From: Oasisia sp. SBJ-2009
Taxonomy: Eukaryota > Annelida > Polychaeta > Sabellida > Siboglinidae
Assembly (NCBI GenBank): GCA_964017155.1
Contig: OZ024857.1
Coordinates: 11,127,735 to 11,191,734, forward strand
Direction of reading: 5' to 3'
Length of the DNA stretch: 64,000 nucleotides
Shown here piece by piece: positions 13,801-25,460 of this stretch. Below the pieces are notes generated by a model, which saw only the letters and a program-made list of their open reading frames with translations, did no database searches and was not told the origin of the DNA. The position numbers and the translations under genes were made by a program. How positions within the stretch are numbered: position 1 is the first letter of the stretch; the number at the start of each line of letters is the position of its first letter.

Positions 13801-14426
13801 GTGTGGGACAGTCTGCTCGCCACGCCATCTAGCGAGCAGTGACCACTGAACATTCAGTTCCTGAAGAAGGCCACCGATGGTGGTCGAAACCTAGAAGTAA
13901 GTCGAATTGCTAGTTGTGTAATTATGAAATTTGTTTCGAATAATATACTGCCAACTTGATGAACGTTTTCACGAACAATATAATGTACCCACATATTTTA
14001 AATTTATATATTTATATATTATATTTACAGACCAGTTTTATGAACATATTTTTAATATATAAATGTCATAATTATACAACTATTTGACATTAAAGCATTA
14101 CAACTGTCCTTCTGATAGTATGTTTTACAATGAATCACAAGTATGTGAATACATCAACCAGATGCAAATGTACACTGCACTTTATAAAATGTTTAGTAAC
14201 ATTAGAAATAATAGTAAAAATGTAATACTGACCAGTGAGTGGACGACACAGTTGTGGATGACCAGTGGCTGGACACTCGTAGACCTGGCCACGCTCTGTC
14301 ACAGCCAGGCCATGGGAATCACTCACAGCCAAGCCTTGTATATGCACCCCTGTCAGCAGCTCCACAGGGGGGTCCAGGGGGCACCCCCTCCACAGGTACA
14401 CACCCCCTTTCTCCTTCACCCTCGCC
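1305..14426 (-). CDS. ALS2: alsin (ALS2), 13 internal exons, partial at both ends
   Basis: Exons on the minus strand, in transcript order: 14233-14426, 11866-12483, 9946-11126, 9467-9596, 8865-8961, 8050-8146, 6200-6283, 5296-5408, 4566-4638, 3817-3988, 3030-3112, 2479-2651, 1305-1470. All boundaries are AG/GT and all phases agree, giving about 1060 residues. RCC1-type blades are visible, for example VSCGAHHVAAVTVEGRVFCWG, TDTEVWSFGQGSKGQLGHGD and VYSWGCNDDSQLGYES. The start of the DH domain follows as VSTLHELAVTERHFHSQM. Exon order and sequence match vertebrate alsin, an endosomal GEF for Rab5 and Rac1. The exon at 9946-11126 is a long acidic, Ser/Thr-rich linker that diverges strongly from vertebrates. 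Its acceptor could be 9 bases further in. The start codon lies in an upstream exon I could not find. PH, MORN and VPS9 exons should lie left of the window. Confidence 0.93.
1871..2335. repeat. Minisatellite, 20-bp unit in 60-bp higher-order repeats
   Basis: The unit ggccaatacagtttgaactt repeats about 23 times. From 2041 to 2280 a 60-bp trio recurs exactly in register. It lies in an ALS2 intron between exons 1305-1470 and 2479-2651. Open frames here are repeat artefacts. Confidence 0.9.
4680..5090. repeat. CT-rich low-complexity tract
   Basis: About 400 bases of nearly pure pyrimidine (ctctccctctctct...) lie in the ALS2 intron between exons 4566-4638 and 5296-5408. In ALS2 transcript sense the tract is purine (GA). 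It creates long Ser/Leu/Pro frames that are not genes. Confidence 0.9.
6353..6725. mobile_element. hAT-like MITE in ALS2 intron
   Basis: The element begins CAGGGTCTGTAC and ends with the complement of CAGGGTCCGTACGGGG, a classic hAT terminus. CCTGTC directly abuts both ends. Subterminal repeats of TTCAAG/CTTGAA fill both halves. It starts only 70 bases upstream of the ALS2 exon 6200-6283 in transcript order, so it may supply its branch-point region. Confidence 0.75.
6895..7045 (+). repeat. Dispersed repeat shared with 36010-36140
   Basis: Common phrases are ttaaaggga, cacacagtataa and gtgtcttaatgaa, in the same order and at similar spacing, in ALS2 and KIF9 introns. Class unknown. Confidence 0.5.
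7535..8049. repeat. Minisatellite built from an ALS2 splice-donor segment
   Basis: Read on the minus strand the array repeats CAACTCACAGGTGTGTC and variants. The end of the ALS2 exon (8050) reads CAACTCACAG followed by GTGTGTC, the same sequence. Near the exon the copies sit in a 60-bp higher-order unit, with donor-equivalent positions at 8050, 7990 and 7930. Confidence 0.9.
11640..11842. repeat. Minisatellite, about 21-22 bp unit
   Basis: About nine units of cattccacgaatgtgatgtca are partly palindromic (CATTC...GAATG). The array ends about 24 bases from the donor of the ALS2 exon 11866-12483. Confidence 0.9.
13507..13945 (+). mobile_element. Penelope-like element remnant with inverted terminal arms
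   Basis: Inverted arms of about 115 bases (13507-13632 and 13826-13945) flank a short coding remnant at 13609-13842. It reads NCVIDWEGAKVVDKE, HWIKEAIWIRKTKPTMNRDE and LSHVWDSLL. This matches the C-terminal endonuclease region of Penelope-like retroelements (IDWxxAKVIDxE, IxEAIxIRK, NRDxGxYxLxxxWD). The arms contain CCTGAAGAAGGCC and GGTCGAAAC, as in Penelope terminal repeats. Confidence 0.7.
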
Positions 14427-14450
14427 CTGAAACATCAATGAGTTTGTCAG

Positions 14451-14670
14451 CCATAGCTTTATGCAGAGACCCGTCCACCTGTCATTTGGATGGGTAAAAA
14501 TGAATATGGTTGGGTAGAAATATGGGTGGACGGGTAAAAAATTAAGAAGAAAAGAAAAACAAAAAAAGGTCTTCCAAAACCATAGTCTTAGATATTGCTA
14601 GTTATGCCTTAGAATTGAGTGTCACATGTGTGTTTGTAGTCCATTTCAGGTCATCATAATTTTATCCTGC
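14451..14670 (+). repeat. Dispersed repeat, copy 1
   Basis: It shares most of its length with 61229-61530 in the same orientation: tagctttatgcagagaccCG, gtccacc...catttgga, agaaatatgggtggacgggt, then ccatag...agttatgcctt and cacatgtgtgttt. It has no ORF or known termini. It starts 25 bases upstream of the first ALS2 exon seen. Confidence 0.7.
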
Positions 14671-14694
14671 ATAAAGCCCTGTTGTCAGCTGACA

Positions 14695-15490
14695 TGTCGA
14701 AGCTACTTCTAGGAAAGACTGAAAGTCATTTCTAGGAAGTGTCTGAAGGTACTTCTTAGTTCTAGGGTATGGCGAAAGCCACTTCTGGGAAATACCTAAA
14801 GTTACGCATATGGAGTGGCTAAAGTTACTTATTGTAAACGTCAATTCTAACAATTGTCTAAATATAAGTCTATGAACTTCCTAAAGATAATTCTAGGATG
14901 TGGCTAAAGTAACTTCTAGGATGTGGTTAAAATAACTTCTAGGATGTGGCTAAAGTAACTTCTAGGATGTGGTTAAAGTAACTTATAGGATGTGGCTAAA
15001 GTAACTTCTAGGATGTGGCTAAAGTAACTTCTAGGATGTGGTTAAAGTAACTTCTAGGATGTGGCTAAAGCAACTTCTAGGATGTGGCTAAAGTAACTTC
15101 TAGGATGTGGTTAAAGTAACTTCTAGGATGTGGTTAAAGTAACTTCTAGGATGTGTCTAAAGTAACTTCTAGGATGTGGCTAAAGTAACTTCTAGGATGT
15201 GGCTAAAGTAACTTCTAGGATGTGGCAAAAGTAACTTCTAGGATGTGGTTAAAGTAACTTCTAGGATGTGGTTAAAGTAACTTCTAGGATGTGGCTAAAG
15301 TAACTTCTAGGATGTGTCTAAAGTAACTTCTAGTATGTGGCTAAAGTAACTTCTAGGATGTGGCTAAAGTAACTTCTAGGATGTGGCTAAAGTAACTTAT
15401 AGGATGTGTCTAAAGTAACTTATAGGATATGTCTAAAGTAACTTATAGGATATGTCTAAAGTAACTTATAGGATGTGGCTATAAGCTACT
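14695..15490. repeat. Minisatellite, 23-bp unit
   Basis: About 26 near-identical units of GGCTAAAGTAACTTCTAGGATGT run from about 14885 to 15485. Degenerate older copies run back to about 14695. The array lies just upstream of the first ALS2 exon seen. There is no spacer structure. Confidence 0.95.
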
Positions 15491-15494
15491 TCTA

Positions 15495-16390
15495 ATAAAT
15501 GCATGATTACCAGTATATAAATTTGAACGTATGCAACAATATACAAACACACATGACTTTATCCAATACTTGTGCTGTATGTCACAAAGTGGACACATCT
15601 GATCAGGTCTACGACATAATTATGTACAAATCTGGGGACTACTTCACCAATATTGTTAAGAGCTCTTACATCTGATTTCGCACTTTAAAATATTGTTTAT
15701 ATTTGACACTTATCTTGAATACTTGAAAACTGTCAACACCATGACACACCAGCATGATGTTGTCACTGGTGTGTCATGGAAATAGTGTCCTCTGTAACAT
15801 GGCAATGAATATTTGTGTTTAATTTAATAACAGATTTTGTTTAATGGTGAATTTTCCTTAAGAGCCTTAAGGAAATGGTCTCCTGACAATAGACATTTAC
15901 TGAACATTCTTCAGCATTGTTTGTATTATTAGATCAACTTTCTTTTCTTTGGTTACATTAACAAGAACTAGATCTGATTGGTGAGTGATGTTTATGAAAG
16001 GAGTTTACATATATTTTAGTAAACATAACGTGCAAAAGTCTACAATACAGTGTTGACAAAGTATACACAAAAAGATTAAACAGTTATCACTAAGCAAACA
16101 ATACACACACATTTATACTATTTACCTACTACAAAAGGCATTGCTACGAGAGTGACAGCCTGTCAGCCATGACCTACATATGTGATCTGCCACACCAAAT
16201 GGCTATTAATTAAGTCACAAAATTGTGAAACTTAAAGTTATACCTTTTTGATTCACACGTATAAAAAGCCTTAAAAACATACCTCATTGTTTATATCTTC
16301 AATACTTTATAGTTATTGAAAACAAATTAAGTATTTGAAAAAATAAACTAGACAATGAGAGATTTGATTTAAGGCAACCTGAAAAATATT
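15495..16390. other. AT-rich spacer, no gene seen
   Basis: No recognisable coding sequence, RNA gene or repeat. The missing first exon of ALS2 could be here or further right, but no ATG with a phase-2 donor stands out. Confidence 0.5.
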
Positions 16391-16700
16391 ACGTGGGGAG
16401 CGGTGGTCGTGCGGTTGAGCACCGGACTGTCAATCAAGGGGACGGTGGTTCAATCTCACCTACCGCTGTTTCAAGATTTAGGCAATTTTGTTCGCCTCAC
16501 ATTTACATGTGTCTTTCGGAAGAGACACTAAAAGTCGGTGGTCTCTTCTATCTGGTGGCTATGCCAGGGGAAGTAAAAGATCCCAGGGATAAATGTGTAA
16601 CCTGTAGTGGACTCACTAATTCTAGAGAGAAGGATAACTCCTGCGTTAGCCCAAGTTTGGGCTCTTTGGAGGAAACCACCTAAGACCTAAGTAAACTATA
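16391..16700 (+). mobile_element. tRNA-derived SINE
   Basis: The 5' part looks like a tRNA with Pol III boxes: GTGGTCGTGCGGTTGAGCAC as the A-box region and GGTTCAATC as the B box, about 45 bases apart. A body of about 230 bases follows and ends in an A-rich tail. It is non-coding and about 300 bp. Confidence 0.7.
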
Positions 16701-17929
16701 TAAATATAAAAATAACGTTCTTGTCGAGTAGTGTAACTAACGTGAGCTTTGTTGTTTGCGAACACCTGTTACTACGCCAGCTGAAACATGGTAATTTGCA
16801 TGCGACAAAGCAACCAGCTTGTCAGTTACTGGTGACATCACAGCTATAAATGCCACTGTCTTTTACTGTACAGTGTGGGAAGTCAGTGATACAACCTGTT
16901 GGTTTAGGCTAAAAAATTGCAATCATAGATTGTAATATTTCTTAAACTGTAAATGTAATAATCTTATCAACAAATGTGTTGCCATGGCAACATTGGTTTT
17001 AACTACTTTTTCATTTTTTAACACTGTCATTGCTAAACTTTGTAGTATACCTGTAGCTGCATGTTACTGTATATTATAAACAGCAATAACCCAAAAACTA
17101 GAATTAAATTGTGGGTACACCATGCAGCATGTTTGTAGATAATATATCTGCCTTTACTGTGATAGAATAAAATATAAAAAAAACACTGCAAGTTTAATAA
17201 TTTCATATACAACATATGTTCAAACAACAATAATTTTAAAAATAAACATGATTCGTGTGGACATCCAGCGACAAATTTCTAGGCAAAGTTACTACCTTCA
17301 TAGTGATATGAAAATATAACATTCAGCTATTGCAATTTCAGGTGCGTTCTGAAATACCAACCCGCATAGACTCACTCCATACTAAATGCCAACAACGTCA
17401 ACATCGGTTGCTAAGTGTTGCAATAAACTGTGCAGAAAAATAAGACTAAACATGGCCTTAAACAGGGTGAGAGAGAGAGAGAGAGAAAGAGAGGGGGGCT
17501 AAACACAATCTGAACACCAGGCCACCATTTTTAGAGTATAGTTAATTCAGATTGGGATACAAAAACACTTAATTTCACTTTGGTTATAAGGTAAAATCGT
17601 CACATTGATGGAACATGACGTACCCGGGCAGATAGATTAATGTGTGGTCCACTGTGATTTATTTTTATATGATTACTGCTTCTAGCATTCACAATAAACA
17701 CTCCATAACCTCACAATAACCACTCCATAACCTCATGCATAAATTCACCGGAGAAACCGCCTTTATAAAAAGGCAATCTAAAATTACCATTTGCACCAGT
17801 TTTATTTACAAGAAGGATATTTGCACATATTAGCTGGGTTTCATTTCCTCATATATTCAGCTCTCCTGTGTTTATCTTCTGTTGTTTGCCCCAATCTTGA
17901 GTTTGCCCTGAACAATGGACCACTTCCTC

Positions 17930-18190
17930 TACAGGACAGATTGGTTGTCAGCGCCAGCTCGCCTCAGGTATATCCTGTGCTCCAGGGTATAATCACATCC
18001 GTGACGTGTTTCATATTACATCGCTGTTCCCAGAGTCAAGACAACGGCTGAAACTCGAGCTTTCTCAGTCGCTGTGTCTACTCTGTGGAATACACTTCCT
18101 GACAACATTAAATCAGCAGATAACGTTATTAATTTCGCCGCCACCTAAAAACTTATCTGTTTAATCTTGCCTATCCACCCTCGTTTTTTA
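17930..18190 (+). mobile_element. LINE 3'-end fragment
   Basis: The plus-strand frame reads AETRAFSVAVSTLWNTLPDN and then, after one missing base, RRHLKTYLF. This matches the usual end of CR1/L2-like polymerases (FSVAAPRLWNSLP...FKxxLKTHLF). It is truncated and frameshifted. Confidence 0.65.
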
Positions 18191-21100
18191 GCACACTCAT
18201 CCAATTGTTGATGACCCTTGTACCGCCCTTGACTACGAAAATGCTTAAGGGATAATCTCCTGGTTTTATTGCGCCACTGAGCTCAGATTCTGAGGATATT
18301 GGCACCATAAAAATTGTTTATCTACAGTCTGCATTATTATTATGTTAAAACTACAGCATACAGGGGTGTACTCTCTTGTTGGCTTACCATGACTTCATGC
18401 TATGTAGTGCAAACTGTATCTCATAGAACGCTGGTGTCGGTCACCACAATGTTTAGTTAACCACAAATTTATAACTGCATGGTTATTTATCTATACATTA
18501 ATTAGGTTTATCCCGTCTAAGTTTGCATATTTTTTTTATGCAACCCACCTAGACTGGTGATACCCCAGGTATACCCCTTGACACAGGTGTTATGATTTTA
18601 CACAAATATATGTAGTCATTTTCAATGAACATATAACTGAATGCAACGATATAAGAAATCAGTAGTAACTGGAAGAGTAGTCAATAAAACATTTGCCAAT
18701 ATTATGTGTTATAAACCAAAAATATTACATTTCATTAATAACATACAAACCCCCATTGGTACTTGAATCAAAGTGTATAAATAATGATAAAACTTGACAC
18801 AATTATTCCTTAACCAAATATTTATTAATCAGAGTTTGTGCATCTAAAATGTCCTAGATGGATCCCAATATAGTGTATTGAGTTGTGCTCTCTAAGGTGT
18901 ATTCATTGCTGCATTCCACACCTCACGATACTGCCAGAAAGTAACACGCCTCCAGGCGTGTTACACAGAGGCGCTGTAATGATGATGTAGTTTCCTGTTG
19001 AATGCATTCATTAGCAAAACACAAAAGAAACCGGCTGCTGTGGTGCATGCCAATTAAGTGAAGATGTGTGCCTTGTGTCAGTGCAGGGAATACTACAGTA
19101 GAGACAGGAGTCAACTGGGTAGCCAAGTCAACAGATGACTAATAGTCAAGTCATCAAACTCTTGCCGAGCCAAACGGCAAGGTAGGACCAATTTAAGATA
19201 TGTGTGTGCATGCATGCATGCAAGTGCACACACACGTGTCAGTGTATTTAACTGGCTCATACAAAATGTCCCAAATGATGCTATATGTGTTCATATACGC
19301 CGTCTGAATGCTAATTTTGTATGTACTGTGTACAACGGTAGGAAGCAATGTGTGATTTTATTACTTATTTATTTATCTATTATTTATTCCATCTATTTAT
19401 TGTACTTATTTATTTTATCTTATTTATTTACCAATTTTAGTACATAATTTGTATGTGTGTATCAAAAAACTTTTAAAGAAATATTACTTGGTTATTTAGT
19501 TATCATTTTGTCTACCTATTTATTGTACTTATTTATATACATAATTTATTAATTGTACCAATTTTTGTTTTAGTTATTATTATTATTACTATTTGTATGT
19601 GTCTTAAATTATCAACTGTATATGGATCACTATAATATAATCTTATTATTGGCATTTTTATGTGTAACTGAAGAAAAAAATTGTTTTTAATGCAATGCGT
19701 AAAACAGACAATAAAGTCTTTTGAAGCCTGAATCTAACAGGGATTACAATATTTATAATTCAACATTTATAATTTAACATTTATAATTCAAAACAGTTTT
19801 AGTAAGTTTAGTAACTAATAACATTTTACTAACCTTAGCAATTTGCAAATAGCCTATAAGCTTCACAACTTTAGCAGTACACTGTAGTAAATAATTTTCA
19901 TTTGAATGTTTTTTTTTAGAAAGGATTTATTTTGTAGGCTGCCAATAATACTGTAACAGATACAAGACGTTGTGATGATGCCACAGGCCACTAGATGGGC
20001 TGTCTGGGGCAGGCTGGCCAGACAATGGGGCCATGTGGGGGGGTAGACAAACGTGTTGGTAGGTGGCACATAAGACTGGTAGGCGTATGTATTGAGGTAA
20101 GGAAAGTAGGTTGATAGATAGATAGATCAAGGCCCGCGCTATCAATCACGTCTGACAAAGCACTGTTTATATCACCTGCTGAAAGGTGTACATAATATCA
20201 TCCATTAAAACTCAGATTTTCTTTCCCGTTTATAGACAACAACAACAACACTGACTCTCTGAACATATGTCCCACGTTCTCCGTTCTGTCCCGGTGCAAT
20301 CTCTTGCGCTGTTCCGACTCCAACCTTTGCTTCTTCTAAGTTATCCATGCTCAAAGCCTGCCATCTGATCACTGGTATTCAGAAAAACGATTCAGTACAA
20401 GACGCCTGCTTCAACCGCTTTCAATGACGGCCGTCACCTGTCTAACCAGTTTCTACCGTGCATTCAATTTCAGGTCCCAGGCAGATCTCTCAGTAACCCT
20501 GTGACAGCGCCAGTGTGTATATAATATATATGGCCCGGTTTGCAACACCCAAAACGACCACAGGTCAGACTGCCACAAATAGTGAGATTGGTGATACAAT
20601 GACCACGTCTACCAGAGGCCAGTCACCAAGTGTACATAGTTCGCCAGTGCCGTTGTACAACAAAGAAGAGCTAAAAAGTGGGGTATATGGCCCAGATTAC
20701 CCAAGTCAAAAGAACCACTGAAAGGGTCAAAGGTGCAGCTATGGTTGACAGACAGATTGATGACATGATGACCAATCTTAATGAAGGTCACTAACTTCAT
20801 GTAGATATTTACCTAGAATACCTGAGTCTAAAATGGGGCTAAGAAAGTTTAGCAAACTGGCCCAGAATACAGATTTTTTTAACTGAACACAGCATTCCTT
20901 GGTAGATACTAGATAAATAGATTGCTGCTGTGACAATCGTGCATATATCAAAGATAACTTTGTGCCCATTTAACAAAGTCACAGCATATCTTGTGACAAG
21001 AAAAATGGACTTAGTCAGAAAGTGGGGTTTCTGCCCCTGATTGCATCTCTCAACTGGACTACTGGAAATGATGAGACAGACAGACCAATGATGCAATGAC

Positions 21101-21420
21101 CACTCTTACTGACAGTCACTAATGATGTGTACATACTTCACCAGTCCCAGAACACCCTGGAGAGAAGAAAGGAGCTAGACAGAGAGGGTGACAAACTATC
21201 ACAGCAGAGTCTGGCAGCACCAGACAACAGGCATTGTTTGAGGGCCTCACACATTCGCAGGGTTCATGTGTGGGCCAGACTTCACATTAATTAACTTAAC
21301 ATGCTGACAAACACAGTCGTCTACAAGACTCTTATTGATGCCACCCACTGTGATCAACTTGTCAGAGTCTACAAATAAACCACAACATGGTACCTGTCTT
21401 CTACGTCTTCCCCACTTTTG

Positions 21421-21421
<1 letters not shown>

Positions 21422-21508
<87 letters not shown>

Positions 21509-21515
21509 TGTGTGA
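21422..21515. repeat. (GT)n microsatellite
   Basis: About 46 GT units with one interruption, in the intergenic region. Confidence 0.97.
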
Positions 21516-21846
21516 AAAATCCATATTTTACTCACCCTCACCGGTGCTGTACTAACTAAAGGTAATGGGAGCCTGCTGGGCTTTGCTCGGTTTATGGAGC
21601 GAGAGATGGCAAGAAAAACAAACAAATGGGGGTGGAAAATGGCAATGCCCTTTAATTACACAAGTAAAGAGAAGACATATAGTATACAAGACTATTAGCA
21701 TTGCTGTTGGCCTAGATAAATAAAGCAAATCCCCTTTAAACCATAAAGATGTCATGTTTGTCAATGGGGATTGCACGAGAAATTATCTAAGCAACTAGTT
21801 ATCTAAGCAAAATAAATGTAGGGACCAGAAACCACCTAAGATGCTG

Positions 21847-21848
<2 letters not shown>

Positions 21849-21909
<61 letters not shown>
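21849..21909. repeat. (AT)n microsatellite
   Basis: An uninterrupted AT run of about 30 units. Confidence 0.97.
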
Positions 21910-21910
<1 letters not shown>

Positions 21911-24249
21911 GGTATTACCAGGTAATTTGGAATTTTCATCCTTCGTATTTATTGAATTGACCAGGTATCCGGGCACTAGAATCTCTCAGAAAACTTTGGG
22001 ACATTCTCAGTGTATCTCAGAGAAATGGGAAACTTGGTAACCGGAAGGGATTTTTGCCGCCCTACTGCGTAAGAACATTTATGGTTTAAAAAAACGCATT
22101 TTAACATAAATAACGACTTGATTAGGGTTATGTACAATTGTTATGAAATATTAAATGGCCCAATGTGGATTAGCTGGGCCAATTCGTTATACACGGTTAA
22201 TCTGTAAGATAGTCATCATGTCTCGCATATAACTTTATTATTATTTATTTATTATTATATATATTTTTAAAGTCAGTAAGTTGTTTATATAACTTACTTT
22301 TCAAACGGCGTTTATTTACCTGAATTAATTGCATATTTATTATACAATCACATCCTGTATATTGCTAATTATTTTATTTGTTTTTTTATACAATTTTACA
22401 CTTATCTAACTTATAACTTTATCTATTTTTATCTATTCATTTTTTAACATATTTGAAGTGTTATATCTACGTAGATGTGCAAATGTATGTACCAATTGTA
22501 TATGGGTTTTTACCTGAAATAAATGTATTCGTATTCGTACACTATATTTCATTCTTAGTACTGTACTTCTGACAAGACATATGTAATAATACCACTATAT
22601 ATAATGCCATCTGATATTGGCATAAACATTTCAAGAATTTGGTCTACTGCTGTATCATGTTCGAACAATTAATTCCCATTCGTATTTTTTATACACAATA
22701 TAATACCTGCTCCCCGAAAGCAAACTGTGTGTCAAAGGTTAATCTACTCATCTACCCATGCAGTTTTCTTTCGGACTTTCTCAGTTTCACCCCCAATCTT
22801 TTCACTTTGGTATTACCTATTCTATTAAACTATAAAATAACACTCAAAAAGTGCCCCCTCCCACTAGATGCAGTTTTTTATTTACACTACTGTGTACAAA
22901 ATAAATTGGATGACAAATGTGCCCTATACTCCCATGATTAGCTTCTCTGAGTGTCACAGATCCCTTGAGAAAAAACTCCATAAGGACTGCGTGTTTGAAA
23001 CAGTTTTCGGTGTAGATGTCTCACGGAAACATCAGAATGTGGGAGAACTCACAGCGACACTATGCAGAGGTTGTTATGAAGATAACATCTACTGATTCAA
23101 CACGGTATCTATGCATTGTTTAGTGTGAGACATCCTAGTGTTTACATGTGCTACAGCCATGTCAACTCTCTTTAGACTCAGGTGTCTGTCAAGCCTCATT
23201 ACCCACACAGTATAGGGTGTGTCTTAATAACTGGTGATTACAGGTATGCACCATGCTTTATTGAGCTATGCTGAAAGCTGAAAAGGTTCTCAGTGTCGAT
23301 TTCACATGGACAACATATTGTGAAAGAGATGACAGAGAGCATTAGCTGTGTGAACTGCCAGTGAGACAAACAGCCAAGCATGTTCTGTTGGCCTGGAAAA
23401 CTTGGGAGGCAATATTTGTCCACTAAGTTACATTTATGATCATTGTAAATTAATTCATACATGATGACTGTACTGAGTAATTTGTTTAAAAAATTATTAC
23501 AAGGATGAGGAAATGTGGAAGTGTCTAATTATTACATATTATCATACTAACAATACTGAAACTAAACAAATATTTATTTTAAACATGTGCAGAACTTTGG
23601 TTTTACTCTAAAATGGATTTTGAAGTGTACAGGGCCCCTGTCCACAAGTTTCATGACGGTTCTGTGTATTTCCACACTTTTGCCCTAAGCCAAGTTACAA
23701 GCTTGTTCTTCCTAGCTAGCAAGCATATTTACACTCACATCCATTGTTCAGAATCATTCATTTGACACCAGCCTGAAATGTTGTGCCTCTATTGAGTTGC
23801 ATAAATCTATGTCAAGTGTCTTCATATATGTGCACGGGCCAGAGAGCTGCTTTTATGTGTGTTCCTTGATTCCAGATCATTAGCATCATTACCCCAGGGT
23901 AGTTCCTTTTATGCACTAAAGCCTTTTTCATCCAGGACAGGGATAAGTATGAAAAATGACGTAAGACATTTTCAAAACAGTTATTAACGAAACTCGATGA
24001 TGTTGATGATAAAATCAGCTTACTGTAAGATTATACGCCAATGACACGTAAAACCACTCAATGCCTCTGAGAAACAGGTTTTCCATGGTTCACCGGTTCC
24101 ACTTCCAGCCAGCCTAGTGCCGTGGGAGTCTATTTATACTCCAAGGTACGTCTATTCTCATCTGGTATGCTATTGAATGAAATGATGAAACTGTCACCTT
24201 GACCGAGGCAGAAATAAACTAAGTTTTATTTGAAAGCAAATGATCTGGG

Positions 24250-24512
24250 CATTTGTAAATACTGCGTGACCAGTGACCACCCTGACTGAACATATTTAGT
24301 TACAACTTATAAGAAAATAAGACTTTTAATGAGCTGTTTCCAGATTCTTACATGTGAACTATCATTTGTGTATTACATTTTTAAATATCAAAGTATCATT
24401 TGTAAATACTGTGTGACAACCTTGGCTGAATATATTTAGTTACAACTTATAAGAAAATGTGACTTTTAATGAGCTGCTTCTAGATTCTTACATATGAACT
24501 ATCATGTGTCCA
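24250..24512 (+). repeat. Tandem duplication of about 145 bp
   Basis: Two adjacent copies share catttgtaaatactg, agttacaacttataagaaaa and cttttaatgagctg with few changes, starting near 24250 and 24394. Confidence 0.8.
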
Positions 24513-24929
24513 TTAAATTCCTACTATGAATTAATATGACACACACATACATGCAGACACCTGTGCGGCATATTTGCTTGTCATAAACCTAGACACTCAC
24601 GCTATTGAAAATGCCGAGTCCAACGTGCTTATGAATCGTCAGCTTGAAAGGGAGCGTGCCAAAATGACACAATAAATCAAACAAATGTGCCAACAATTTC
24701 TCAATAATGGATGCACAGAACTGTGTATGATGTTTCATGCCCTGGTTTGGATCAGAGCACCCCGTAAAGCCGTCTTTGTAAACAATCTTCATTACTTTTA
24801 TTTGACTCGCAACAGTTGCATATGTAACCTATATGCTCAAAGTGTGACACCTGACAGGGGTGTAAAAAAACGTCCCATTCACATGCTGAGCACTCATTAT
24901 TACGCAGATGACACACAAGTTACAGTGGC

Positions 24930-25300
24930 CAGCAACGCAAGTGCTCGCACGAACTACAAAGGGAGTCTGCGTGCGGCCAAGCGTGTCCGCCCAACTTGCT
25001 GTATCAGGACTGTCGCGGCTGAGCGCTTCTGCATAGTGGCCGGCTTTATCCAATGCTACAGTAGCGTCGGACCAATGAACAGCCGCTTGGTGGTCGCGGT
25101 TGAGCGAACGCGGGAGAGATACGGCAGACGAGAAGCGAAGCGGTGTGGGTGTCAGTGATAGACAGACGGCTGCATGCATGCAAGTGTGCAAGCGTGACAG
25201 GTGAGCTGTGTGTACACCGCCCGTTTCAATCGGCAGAGGTGTCGCGTTGAACACTCGTACCAGTGATTAACCCACAGACGGTCCCTACAGGCATCAGCCT
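24930..25300 (+). promoter_or_regulatory. CpG-rich upstream region of the arrestin gene
   Basis: This block is visibly richer in C, G and CpG than the AT-rich spacer on its left. It carries two CCAAT pentamers (near 25049 and 25070, the second within accaatgaac) and ends about 160 bases before the arrestin start codon. No TATA box is clear. Promoter function is inferred from composition and position only. It could also serve a divergent transcript, but the minus-strand reading frames here resemble nothing I know. Confidence 0.4.
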
Positions 25301-25460
25301 CCAAGTAGATCTTAGCAGGACATCACATGAAAACGTCAACGGTCATGTCATACCTCTGTAATTGACATGCTGACAACTCCGCAGACTGTGCACACACACA
25401 GAAACAACAATTGGTGACAATTCACTCTGCCATCTGGTGACATTGTGAGGCGACAACAAG

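Larger units (their letters stand above)
18200..24249. other. Intergenic spacer, no gene seen
   Basis: Apart from the microsatellites listed and a perfect 10-bp hairpin at 18941-18964, I see no supported gene. The stretch 20240-20490 is less AT-rich and includes codons resembling a LINE fragment (KACHLITGIQKNDS), too weak to call. Frames at 20515 and 22639 resemble no known family. Confidence 0.5.

Noticed and set aside
13507..13945. Calling an active hammerhead ribozyme
   Set aside because: The core has CTGAAGA in place of CTGATGA, and the helices were not verifiable by eye.
14885..15485. Regular 23-bp repeats resembling a CRISPR array
   Set aside because: Units are directly adjacent with no spacers, and the genome is animal; it is a minisatellite.
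22639..22941. 100-residue frame in the spacer
   Set aside because: AT-rich, no family resemblance and no splice or promoter signals.
24829..25254. 141-residue minus-strand frame near the arrestin promoter
   Set aside because: No family resemblance; open mainly because the region is GC-rich and promoter-like.
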